From Tistrella mobilis (GTDB taxonomy: Bacteria > Pseudomonadota > Alphaproteobacteria > Tistrellales > Tistrellaceae), in contig NZ_JBBIAB010000014.1 in assembly GCF_039634785.1 (NCBI RefSeq), forward strand, positions 61,290 to 125,289: DNA of 64,000 bases, in the 5' to 3' direction. Shown here piece by piece: positions 8,147 to 15,751 of this stretch. Within the stretch, counting starts at the first letter, position 1, and every line of letters starts with the position of its first letter. The notes under the pieces were generated by a model that made no database searches, had not been told where the DNA came from, and saw only the letters and a program-made list of their open reading frames with translations. A program made the position numbers and the translations under genes.

Positions 8147-8173
8147 GGCCGGCCCACCCGCCGACCCACCCCG

Positions 8174-8202
8174 CCGCCGGGCAGCGATGCCCGGCGGTTT
8201 TT
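8174..8202 (+). terminator. Intrinsic terminator of the lipoprotein pair
   Basis: A perfect 10-bp stem, CCGCCGGGCA at 8174-8183 and TGCCCGGCGG at 8188-8197, has a GCGA loop and a run of five T. The stem is base-for-base the same as in the thrS terminator 1.3 kb upstream. Confidence 0.92.
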
Positions 8203-8235
8203 CGTTGGGTGCGGCTTCCGGCGGTGAAGGTCTTT

Positions 8236-8302
8236 GGAATCGTTTTTCACGATCAAAAGGCTTGAGGAATCGGTCTTCACGGCGTGGAATCGTTTTTCAC
8301 GA
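8236..8302. repeat. Three direct repeats upstream of fic (candidate operator)
   Basis: Three copies of a 17-base element occur at 8236-8252, 8266-8282 and 8286-8302. Copies 1 and 3 both read GGAATCGTTTTTCACGA; copy 2 differs at three positions (GGAATCGGTCTTCACGG). Start-to-start spacing is 30 and 20 bases, that is near whole helical turns, so a protein would see all three on one face. They end 18 bases before the Fic start, just before its GGAGG. Confidence 0.75.
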
Positions 8303-8319
8303 CAGCCGGAGGATTTGTC

Positions 8320-9867
8320 ATGCGTGCCGCATCGGATGCCGCCTTTCCCGGTCGTGTGACGGTCTTCCGGGATCGGCGTCTGCCGGCGCTCGCAACCCCG
8401 GCGGGGTATGCGGCGTTGATCGAGGCGTACCGGCTGAACGTGCCTCTGCCGCGCCGCCTGTTCGCGATCGGCATCCGCCATCGGATCGTCGAGGACGATG
8501 CCTGGCGTCTGCTGACCCCGCGACATGCGCCGGCCGGCGATCTGACAGGCCATCTGGTGTTTGCGCTCCGCTATGAGGGCCTGGATCTGGCCATCCTCAA
8601 GCGGCTGTTCCTCTGTATCGGCCCTGAGCCGGTCGAGGCGCTCGTGCGTGCCGCGCCCACCGGTGCCCATGCCCGACGGATCTGGTTCCTGTACGAGTGG
8701 CTGACCGGCCGCCTTCTGGATCTTCCGGATGCGTCTGCCGGCGCATATGTCGCCGTACTGGACCCCCGGATCCAGTTTCCCGGCGAGACCCGCAGCATCC
8801 GGCGCCAGAGGGTTCGGGACAATCTTCCGGGGACACCGGATTTCTGCCCGCTGGTCTTCCGGACCGAGGCGCTGGAGCGGCTTGCCGCCGGCGATCTGGC
8901 CAGCCGCGCCCGCGCCGTTGCGGCGCAGGTGCCGCGGGATCTTCTGGCGCGCACGGCGGCTTTCCTGCTGCTCAAAGATTCGCGGTCCAGTTATGCGATC
9001 GAAGGAGAGCATCCACCGCAGGATCGCATCCAGCGCTGGGGGCGTGCGATCGGCGAGGCCGGCCGACATCCACTGGATCTGGACGATCTTCTGAGGTTGC
9101 AGCGGCTGGTGATCGGGGATGCCCGCTTCGTGCGTCTCGGCATTCGCAGAGAAGGCGGTTTCGTCGGAGAGCATGATCGCGAGACCCGCCTGCCTCTGCC
9201 AGGCCATGTGAGCGCCCGGCCCGAGGATCTGGCGTCGCTGCTGCGCGGGCTGCTGGCTTTCGCCAACGGCCCTGCTGCGGCGCTCGACCCGGTCATCGCC
9301 GCAGCGGTGCTCGCCTTCGGCTTCGTCTATGTCCATCCTTTCGAGGACGGCAATGGCCGGCTGCATCGCTATCTCATTCATCACGTGCTGGCAGCGCGCG
9401 GGTTCAATCCGCCCGGCGTGGTGTTTCCGGTCTCGGCGGCAATCCTCAGGCATATCGAGGGCTATCGCCGCGCGCTGGAAAGCTATTCCGAGCGGCTGCT
9501 GCCGGCTGTCGAGTGGCTGCCGACCGCGCGGCACAATATCCAGGTTCTGAACGACACAGCCGACTTCTACCGGTTCTTCGACGCGACCCCCCATGCCGAA
9601 TTTCTCCAGGCGTGCGTTATCCAGACCATCGAGGTCGACCTGCCTGACGAAGCGGCCTTCCTGCGGCGCTATGACAGCTTCCGCGACGGGGTGACGGCGA
9701 TCGTCGACATGCCCGACCGCATGATCGATCTGCTGTTCCGCTTCATTCTACAGGGGAATGGGCAGCTTTCGGGCCGGGCGCGCCGCAGGGAGTTCCAGGC
9801 CCTTACCGACGGCGAGGCGGCCGCGGTGGAGGCACTCTATGCCGATATCTTCGGTGAACGAAGCTAG
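8320..9867 (+). CDS. Fic-domain protein (class II, self-inhibited AMPylase type)
   Basis: A 515-residue protein. The Fic core motif HPFEDGNGRLHR starts at His339 and is complete (catalytic His, Gly-Asn-Gly-Arg phosphate loop, second Arg), so nucleotide transfer, usually AMPylation of a protein, is expected. An inhibitory helix S-x-x-x-E-G is visible at Ser224-Gly229, N-terminal to the core, which defines class II autoinhibited Fic proteins. The first 200 residues resemble a wHTH-bearing regulatory extension (HLVFALRYEGLDLAILKRLF), and a helical C-terminal part (about 420-515) follows. The ATG at 8320 has GGAGG at 8308-8312. It appears monocistronic. Such proteins often regulate their own transcription, consistent with the direct repeats upstream. 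Confidence 0.88.
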   Translation: MRAASDAAFPGRVTVFRDRRLPALATPAGYAALIEAYRLNVPLPRRLFAIGIRHRIVEDDAWRLLTPRHAPAGDLTGHLVFALRYEGLDLAILKRLFLCIGPEPVEALVRAAPTGAHARRIWFLYEWLTGRLLDLPDASAGAYVAVLDPRIQFPGETRSIRRQRVRDNLPGTPDFCPLVFRTEALERLAAGDLASRARAVAAQVPRDLLARTAAFLLLKDSRSSYAIEGEHPPQDRIQRWGRAIGEAGRHPLDLDDLLRLQRLVIGDARFVRLGIRREGGFVGEHDRETRLPLPGHVSARPEDLASLLRGLLAFANGPAAALDPVIAAAVLAFGFVYVHPFEDGNGRLHRYLIHHVLAARGFNPPGVVFPVSAAILRHIEGYRRALESYSERLLPAVEWLPTARHNIQVLNDTADFYRFFDATPHAEFLQACVIQTIEVDLPDEAAFLRRYDSFRDGVTAIVDMPDRMIDLLFRFILQGNGQLSGRARRREFQALTDGEAAAVEALYADIFGERS

Positions 9868-10045
9868 GCCAGGCGCTGCCGCCTCTCTGCTCCTGCATCC
9901 CCGGCGCGACCGTAGCCGTGTCGTTTCTCTTCATGGTATAGTTATCACCATAAGAAAAGCGCGGAAGGCGCGCATCTGATGGCATGCATTCAAATCATGC
10001 CCGGATGATCGCTCCGGCTCCGCGTCCAGGGAGGAGACAAGGATC
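9868..10045. promoter_or_regulatory. Intergenic region with a small inverted repeat
   Basis: 178 bases between fic and the SGNH-like gene. ATGGT at 9933-9937 and ACCAT at 9947-9951 form an AT-rich inverted repeat, a possible operator. GGGAGGAG near 10030-10037 is the ribosome-binding site of the next gene. No clear promoter hexamers were found. Confidence 0.25.
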
Positions 10046-11407
10046 ATGGCCCTCGAACCCGCGGCGCGGTCTGCGCTGGCAGAGATGATCGACGCCATCG
10101 ACGGGCGCGGCTTCCGGTCGCCCGAGCTGATGGTGATCGGCGACAACGCGCTCAACGGGATGAGTTCCGCCACCCTCGACGGCCGCCGCGCGGCGGCGGC
10201 ACCGCCGGTGATGGCCGCTGCGGCCGCCGGGCTGCCGATCCGGCCGGTGACGCTGCCCCGGGCGGTGCTGGCCGATATGGAGCAGGCCTGCCGCGATCTG
10301 GCGGCGGGCGCCCTGAACGTCGCCGGTTTCCGCGAGCGGATCCTGGGCGATCTGGCGCTGTGGGAGGCGGATCTGGCCGGCCCGAAGGCCGAGGGTCCGG
10401 CCTGGTTCGACGTGCTCGCGATTTCCGGCGCGGCGGTGGCCGACCTCACCGATGCGGCCTCGGGCAGTGCCGGCGGCGCGCGGCGGATGCTGGCGGGGGC
10501 CGCGAAGCGCTTCCGGGCCGCCGCGGGCCTGCCGGGTGACGAACTGGTCGAGATCCATATGGGGGTGGAAACCGTCCATACCCTCAACCCGCGCGGCCTG
10601 GCCGAACTCGACGGGTTGACCCAGGTCGACCATGTCGATCTGCGCCGGCCCAAGCGGCTGGTGATCGGTGTCGGCCAGAATGACGGGCTGGTGAGCGCGA
10701 TCATGGCCGGCAAGCGGATCGACGTTTTCGACCGCCGCCTCGCCCGCCTGCCCGAGGCGATGCGCCGGCTGGGAGAGGCCCTGGCGCCGGGGCTGGAAGA
10801 GACGCAGCGCGTGGTTCTGCTGGGCCTGCCCCGGCCCGGCCTGGTCGCCAATCTTCGTCCGAAGACCCTGCACCCGGACGAGCAGGACCCCGGCCGCGAC
10901 CCCAAGGCGCGCGACCACTGGCGGCGCTATGTCGGCTTCCTGGCCATGCGCGGCGACATGACCGGCCGCGAGGTGGTGGAATTCGACGCCCATGCCGCCG
11001 AAACCTGGCGCAAGGCGGTGGAGGCCTTCCGCGGCGCCATCGGCCGCACGGCCGACCGGGTGATCGAGGTCGACCCGGCCACCCTGCTGGCCCCTTACGA
11101 CCAGAAGCATGGCGGCGCGGGCCTGCCGGTCGATGTCGGCGGCCGCCGTCTGGCCCTCGGCAATCTGATCATCGATCCCGAAACCCCGGGGCTCTACGGC
11201 ATCGACAACCTCAATCTCAACGGCGCCGGCCAGGCCCTGATCGCCCGCGCGCTGGCCGATGCCCTGGTCCCCGGCACGGGTGACGCGGTCGATATCGACG
11301 CCGCCGCCCGCGCCGAACCGCTGCTCCACGATGCCCCGCCGCTGCTCAACCCGGCCGCTTTCCTGATCTCGCTGCTCTCCCCCTTCGTGACGTTCGAGCG
11401 GATCTGA
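10046..11407 (+). CDS. SGNH/GDSL hydrolase-like protein lacking the nucleophile serine
   Basis: A 453-residue protein with the block layout of SGNH hydrolases. Block I reads VIGDNALNGMSS near 30-41, where the usual GDS serine is replaced by Asn. Block III is visible as IGVGQNDG near 209-216 (GxND). The C-terminal block V region reads YGIDNLNLNGAGQ near 386-398 and lacks the usual catalytic His of DxxH. There is no signal peptide. The fold call is fairly safe; enzymatic activity is doubtful, since both nucleophile and catalytic His appear missing. Alternatively it may be a ligand-binding relative or use a shifted residue. A short gap separates it from the SLC13-type gene. Confidence 0.6.
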   Translation: MALEPAARSALAEMIDAIDGRGFRSPELMVIGDNALNGMSSATLDGRRAAAAPPVMAAAAAGLPIRPVTLPRAVLADMEQACRDLAAGALNVAGFRERILGDLALWEADLAGPKAEGPAWFDVLAISGAAVADLTDAASGSAGGARRMLAGAAKRFRAAAGLPGDELVEIHMGVETVHTLNPRGLAELDGLTQVDHVDLRRPKRLVIGVGQNDGLVSAIMAGKRIDVFDRRLARLPEAMRRLGEALAPGLEETQRVVLLGLPRPGLVANLRPKTLHPDEQDPGRDPKARDHWRRYVGFLAMRGDMTGREVVEFDAHAAETWRKAVEAFRGAIGRTADRVIEVDPATLLAPYDQKHGGAGLPVDVGGRRLALGNLIIDPETPGLYGIDNLNLNGAGQALIARALADALVPGTGDAVDIDAAARAEPLLHDAPPLLNPAAFLISLLSPFVTFERI

Positions 11408-11532
11408 GGGGGAACATATCCCGACGCCCTTGACCTCCGGCCGCGACAGGCCGATAGACGGAGACCCTCCCTCTCCGCTGCGAGCATGCCGATGGCCTTT
11501 GCCGGCTCCGCCTTCGACCAGCCGGTCCGCCG

Positions 11533-12759
11533 ATGACCTGGCTCACCCTCGCCATCTTCCTGGCGGTCTATGCCGGCATGGCGGCCGGGCGCTGGCCGGG
11601 GCTGGCGGTGGACCGGACGGGGATTGCCGTGATCGGCGGGCTGACCATGGTGATCAGCGGGGCGGTGACGCCCGAGGCGGCGCTGGCGGCGATCGACTGG
11701 CCGACGCTGATCCTGCTGTTCGCGCTGATGATCCTGTCGGCGCAGTTCGCACTCGCCGGCTTCTACGACCGGGCGGCGGCGCGGCTGGCGGCGGGCAGGG
11801 TGGGGCCGGCCCTGCTGCTGGGGCTGGTGGTGGCGGTCTCAGGGCTTACCTCGGCCGTGCTGTCGAACGATGTCGTGGTCTTCGCGCTTGCCCTGCCGCT
11901 GGCCCGCGGGGTGTGGGGGCGGGGGCTCGATCCCCGGCCCTTCGTGCTGGGGCTGGCGGGCGGGGCGAATGCCGGATCGGCCCTGACCCTGATCGGCAAT
12001 CCGCAGAACATCCTGATCGGCCAGCTGGGCGGGCTCGATTTCTGGAGCTATGCCGCGGCGGCGGCCGTGCCCTCGCTCGCGGCCCTTCTGGCCGTGCATC
12101 TCGCCATCGTCCTGGTCTGGCGGCAGCGCTGGCATCTGGCGGCGGACAGCTTGTCCGGAACTGCCCCCGACATGGGGATGGCGCCGGCCGTCGACCGCCC
12201 GGCGCTGATCAAGGCGGTGGTGGCGCTCGTTGCGGTGCTGGTCGCCTTCTCGACCCCCGTGCCCCATGTCGAGGCCGCGGTGGCCATCGCCGCTGCGCTG
12301 ATGATCAGCCGGCGGATCGAGACCCGCCGCCTGCTGGCCGAGGTCGACTGGTCGCTGCTGCTGCTCTTCGCCGGCCTGTTCGTGGTGACCGGCGCCTTCG
12401 CCGCCACCGGTCTGCCGGGGCAGGCGCTGGCCTGGCTCGCGGAGGCCGGCATCGCGCCGGACCGGCTGGCGGTGATGGCCCCGCTGACGCTTGCCGGTTC
12501 CAACACCATCGGCAATGTGCCGCTGGTGATGCTGCTGCTGGCCATCCAGCCCGACTGGTCGCCGGCGGCGCTGACCGCGCTTGCCGTGCTTTCGACGCTC
12601 GCCGGGAACTTTCTGGTGGTCGGCAGCCTTGCCAATATCATCGCGGTCGAACGCGTCCGCAGCCTGGGGCTGGTGGTGGATTTCGCGACCCATGCCCGAT
12701 CGGGCATGCCGATGACCCTGGCCGGCATGGGGCTGGCGCTGCTTTGGTTCGTCGTTTGA
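11533..12759 (+). CDS. SLC13/CitM-type anion transporter
   Basis: An integral membrane protein of 408 residues with about ten to eleven hydrophobic segments in two repeated halves. Each half carries the signature turn of the ion transporter superfamily: VLSNDVVVFALALPLA with GSALTLIGNPQNILIG in the first, and TLAGSNTIGNVPLVMLLLA with GNFLVVGSLANIIA in the second. These SNT/GNP motifs bind sodium and anion in the SLC13/DASS and arsenite-permease-like families. The substrate cannot be read from sequence; dicarboxylate, sulfate or arsenite are all possible. It may be co-transcribed with the SGNH-like gene 125 bases upstream. Confidence 0.8.
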   Translation: MTWLTLAIFLAVYAGMAAGRWPGLAVDRTGIAVIGGLTMVISGAVTPEAALAAIDWPTLILLFALMILSAQFALAGFYDRAAARLAAGRVGPALLLGLVVAVSGLTSAVLSNDVVVFALALPLARGVWGRGLDPRPFVLGLAGGANAGSALTLIGNPQNILIGQLGGLDFWSYAAAAAVPSLAALLAVHLAIVLVWRQRWHLAADSLSGTAPDMGMAPAVDRPALIKAVVALVAVLVAFSTPVPHVEAAVAIAAALMISRRIETRRLLAEVDWSLLLLFAGLFVVTGAFAATGLPGQALAWLAEAGIAPDRLAVMAPLTLAGSNTIGNVPLVMLLLAIQPDWSPAALTALAVLSTLAGNFLVVGSLANIIAVERVRSLGLVVDFATHARSGMPMTLAGMGLALLWFVV

Positions 12760-12963
12760 TCATGGGCAGATCCAGCCGGCTCTCGCCGGCTGCCAGGGAT
12801 TGAGAATGGTGACCCCGGTGGGCTGAAAGTCGGCAACGTTCCGGGTAACGACCGTCATGCCATGGACGAGGGCTGTGGCTGCGATCAGTGCATCATGTTC
12901 GTTCCGCTTGCCGGCGCGGACCTTGCGCAGATCGGACACCACGTTGGTGTCGAGGATATACAT
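12760..12963 (-). pseudogene. FitB/VapC PIN-domain toxin with large internal deletion
   Basis: The 67-residue frame begins as a normal FitB/VapC toxin (MYILDTNVVSDLRKVRAGKR) and ends as one (DALIAATALVHGMTVVTRN, ADFQPTGVTILNPW). The central part of about 70 residues, present in typical toxins of about 140 residues, is missing in frame. The N-terminal catalytic Asp and the C-terminal Asp residues remain, but the conserved central Glu is lost. An active RNase is therefore unlikely. It starts 2 bases after the stop of the intact antitoxin gene, the usual order. Confidence 0.8.
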
Positions 12964-12965
12964 TG

Positions 12966-13217
12966 TCAGAACTCTGCCGGCGGCGTGCCGAGGCCCATGC
13001 GCGGCGGATCGAAATCGATCTCTGCGGCTTCGCCCATTGCGAGAAGGTCTGCGATGCTGCGGCGCTGTTGCGTAAGCTTCTGATAGTCCTCGATGGTCAG
13101 CAGGACGTGCGCGACCTTGCCGCGATCAGTGATGAAGACAGGTCCGTTGCTGGCCGCGTTTCTGGCGCGGCTGACATCCTGATTCAGTTCCCGGCTGGAC
13201 AGTGTCGTGATGGTCAT
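12966..13217 (-). CDS. Phd/YefM-type antitoxin
   Basis: An 83-residue antitoxin. The N-terminal DNA-binding part (MTITTLSSRELNQDVSRARNAA) and FITDRGKVAHVLLTIEDYQKL match the Phd/YefM family. The C-terminal tail (SIADLLAMGEAAEIDFDPPR) is the flexible toxin-neutralising part. It would bind and silence the FitB/VapC toxin and repress their shared promoter. The partner toxin just downstream carries a large internal deletion, so this is probably an antitoxin left without a functional toxin. Confidence 0.85.
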   Translation of the reverse strand: MTITTLSSRELNQDVSRARNAASNGPVFITDRGKVAHVLLTIEDYQKLTQQRRSIADLLAMGEAAEIDFDPPRMGLGTPPAEF

Positions 13218-13403
13218 GGGCGGCCTCCGGCAAAGGCGTGTCGTGTAGGTATGTTGCTGTAGCGTCCGGGAAATGCAAGCTGCTCCCCCGCCCCAAAACG
13301 GCAGGTGGACAGGCATGCAGGTGGACAGGCACCGGCCAGTCCAGGCAGGGTGGGTGCAGTCGGCGCCCCCCGGGGTTGCCATCTTCAGCGAGGACCCGAC
13401 GTC

Positions 13404-14870
13404 ATGACGGCTCTCACCTGGCGGTTCGACAACAGCTATGCGCGTCTGCCCGGGGCCTTTTACACCCGGCAGGGGCCGACACCGGTGGAGGCGCCGGTGA
13501 TGGTGATGTTCAATCAGGGGCTTGCCGATGCGCTGGGGCTGGTGCCGCCGGGCGGGATCGACGACCGGTCTGCGGAGCTTGCGGCGCTCTTTGCCGGCAA
13601 CCGCCTGCCCGATGGTGCCGAACCCCTGGCCCAGGCCTATGCCGGCCATCAGTTCGGCGGCTTCACCATGCTGGGCGACGGCCGCGCGATCGTGCTGGGG
13701 GAGCATCTGACCCCCGACGGCCGCCGGGTCGACATCCAGTTCAAGGGATCGGGGCCCACCCCCTATTCGCGGATGGGCGACGGCCGCGCGGCGCTCGGGC
13801 CCATGCTGCGCGAATATCTGATCAGCGAGGCGATGCACGGGCTCGGCATCCCCACCACCCGCAGCCTTGCGGTGGTGGCGACGGGTGAGCCGGTCTATCG
13901 CGAAGAGGTGCTGGCCGGGGCGATCCTGACCCGCGTCGCCGCCAGCCATCTGCGGGTCGGCACTTTCCAGTATGCCGCCGCCCGCCACGATGTCGCCGGG
14001 CTGAAGGCGCTGCTCGACTATGCCATCGCCCGCCATGATCCGGATGCCGCGCTCGACCGGGTGCCGGCGCTGGCGCTGCTCGATCACGTGATCCGGCGCC
14101 AGGCGGCGCTGATCGTGGACTGGATGCGGGTCGGCTTCGTTCACGGCGTGATGAACACCGACAACATGACCATTTCGGGCGAGACGATCGATTACGGCCC
14201 CTGCGCCTTCATCGACGCCCACGACCCGGCGATGGTGTTCAGCTCCATCGATCGCGGCGGCCGCTATGCCTATGGCAACCAGCCGGCCATCGCCCAGTGG
14301 AATCTGGCCCGCCTGGCCGGCGCCCTGCTGCCGCTGATCGACGACGACCAGGAGGCGGCGGTGGCCGTGGCGCAGGAGCGGATCCAGGGGTTCGAGGCGC
14401 TTTATACCACCGCCTGGCAGGCGATGATGCGCCGCAAGCTGGGCCTGGTGTCGGAACAGCCGGGCGATGCCGCGCTGATCGGCGATCTGGTCGCCTGGAT
14501 GGTCGATCGTGGCGCCGACCACACGCTGACCTTCCGCCACCTGACCACTGGCACCCTGCCGGAAGACGGCGTCTGGGCCGATGAAGGCTTCCGCAGCTGG
14601 CATGCGCGCTGGTGCAGCCGCCGCGCGGCCGATGACGCGCCCGAGGCCGAGCAGCAGGCCGCCATGGCGGCAGCCAACCCGGTCTACATCCCCCGCAACC
14701 ACCAGGTGGAAATGGCGCTGGCCGCCGTGACGGAAGAGGGCAATCTCACCCCGTTCCGCCGCCTGCTGGAGGTGGTGTCCCGCCCCTACGAGGCGCGGGA
14801 CGGCCTTGAAGCCTATGAGGCACCGCCACCCGCGGGCAGCGGCCGCTATCGGACCTTCTGCGGCACGTAA
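13404..14870 (+). CDS. selO: Protein adenylyltransferase SelO (YdiU)
   Basis: A pseudokinase-fold enzyme of 488 residues that transfers AMP from ATP to hydroxyl side chains of proteins, linked in E. coli to redox homeostasis. Family motifs are complete: AYAGHQFGGFTMLGDGRA near 80-97, the nucleotide loop FKGSGPTPYSRMGDGRA near 113-129, and the catalytic loop HGVMNTDNMTI near 248-258 with DYGPCAFID. The C-terminal end reads NPVYIPRNHQVEMAL, as in other SelO proteins. The E. coli protein ends in a Cys-containing tail; here TFCGT, with Cys two residues before the end region. The Met at 13404 matches the family's N-terminus (WRFDNSYARLP). It stands alone between two TA loci. Confidence 0.95.
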   Translation: MTALTWRFDNSYARLPGAFYTRQGPTPVEAPVMVMFNQGLADALGLVPPGGIDDRSAELAALFAGNRLPDGAEPLAQAYAGHQFGGFTMLGDGRAIVLGEHLTPDGRRVDIQFKGSGPTPYSRMGDGRAALGPMLREYLISEAMHGLGIPTTRSLAVVATGEPVYREEVLAGAILTRVAASHLRVGTFQYAAARHDVAGLKALLDYAIARHDPDAALDRVPALALLDHVIRRQAALIVDWMRVGFVHGVMNTDNMTISGETIDYGPCAFIDAHDPAMVFSSIDRGGRYAYGNQPAIAQWNLARLAGALLPLIDDDQEAAVAVAQERIQGFEALYTTAWQAMMRRKLGLVSEQPGDAALIGDLVAWMVDRGADHTLTFRHLTTGTLPEDGVWADEGFRSWHARWCSRRAADDAPEAEQQAAMAAANPVYIPRNHQVEMALAAVTEEGNLTPFRRLLEVVSRPYEARDGLEAYEAPPPAGSGRYRTFCGT

Positions 14871-14886
14871 GGGCGGCGGCTGTCGT

Positions 14887-15297
14887 TCAGTCGCCGTCGG
14901 ACGTGGTCGAGGCCAGGGGCGTGGGCGGCACGAGCTCGGTCTGGCGGATCAGCACCTCGGCCGGGATCTCCAGCGCCTCGTGCAGCTTGCGGATCATCTC
15001 GATCGAAAGCGGGCGGCGCCGGTTCAGGATCTCGGCGACCCGGCCGCGGGTGCCGATCATGGGCTCCAGATCCTTGCGTTTCAGCCCCAGGGCGTTCATG
15101 CGGAACAGGATGGCATCTATCGGATCGGGATGGTTCCGCGCGAAATGCTGCGCCTCGTAGGCCTCGATCAGGATGGTCAGAACCTCAAGCCGGTCGCCTT
15201 CGGGGCTGCCGGCCGGGGCGCCCCACAGCTGCTCCAGCTCGGCGAGCGCCGCCGCGTGGTCCGATCCGGTGCGGATGGGCTTCAGGCTCGCGGACAT
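14887..15297 (-). CDS. higA: HigA-type antitoxin
   Basis: A 136-residue antitoxin. The N-terminal half (ELEQLWGAPAGSPEGDRLEVLTILIEAYE) and IDAILFRMNALGLKRKDLEPMIG, then the HTH GTRGRVAEILNRRRPLSIEMIRKLH, match HigA antitoxins of the kind paired with HigB_toxin proteins. It would neutralise HigB and repress the operon through its C-terminal HTH. GGAGGT lies just before its start inside the toxin frame. It is the downstream gene of the pair, which is the reversed toxin-first order typical for HigBA. Confidence 0.88.
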   Translation of the reverse strand: MSASLKPIRTGSDHAAALAELEQLWGAPAGSPEGDRLEVLTILIEAYEAQHFARNHPDPIDAILFRMNALGLKRKDLEPMIGTRGRVAEILNRRRPLSIEMIRKLHEALEIPAEVLIRQTELVPPTPLASTTSDGD

Positions 15298-15610
15298 GGT
15301 TCACCTCCATGACGTCGATTTTATCAAAGGCGCGGTGCCGGCCCGCCCAGCGGATCCAGACGATGCCCCTGTCGAAGTCGACGGCCGTGACCAGGCGATA
15401 GCCGCCATCCCTGATGCCGAACACCACCCGGTCGACACCGGTCAGACTTGCGGTCGGGTATTGCCGGGTCAATGCGGCGGCATCCGGCCACGCAGCTGCC
15501 GACACCTCGGCGACCCAGAGGTCGAGCGCGGTTCTGACCGCCCGTCGGTCCCTGTGGCCCTTCAGGTCGGTGATCAGATCGTGAAGCGTGCTGCGGGCGA
15601 TGATCCTCAT
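15185..15610 (-). CDS. higB: HigB-type mRNA interferase toxin with overlapping C-terminal extension
   Basis: The first 103 residues match HigB_toxin proteins (MRIIARSTLHDLITDL, AVDFDRGIVWIRWAG, HRAFDKIDV), which cleave mRNA on the ribosome. Homologues usually stop shortly after KID. Here the frame continues for about 38 Pro/Arg/Gly-rich residues (EPEAHPHRIGPRGG...) and overlaps the higA reading frame by 113 bases. The tail has the composition of an out-of-frame higA shadow, so either the natural stop was lost or the tail is a neutral extension. The toxin core is intact. Confidence 0.8.
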   Translation of the reverse strand: MRIIARSTLHDLITDLKGHRDRRAVRTALDLWVAEVSAAAWPDAAALTRQYPTASLTGVDRVVFGIRDGGYRLVTAVDFDRGIVWIRWAGRHRAFDKIDVMEVNHVREPEAHPHRIGPRGGARRAGAAVGRPGRQPRRRPA

Positions 15611-15751
15611 GGATCAGACTATACGAGGGAACCCGCTTTGGGATCAATGGTCCACCGGCGGGCAGCCGTGGGGCGTCGCCCTCCCGGCTGTCATGGACTC
15701 GTGTCGCGGCTGCGCTATCCTTCGACGGGAACCGACAAGGGGGAGACGGGC

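Noticed and set aside
8236..8302. Three repeats considered as a small CRISPR array
   Set aside because: Units are 17 bases with intervals of 13 and 3 bases, far from CRISPR dimensions, and no cas gene is present.
13218..14702. Long minus-strand extension in front of the Phd/YefM antitoxin
   Set aside because: The extension is antisense to selO; only the last 83 codons match the antitoxin family.
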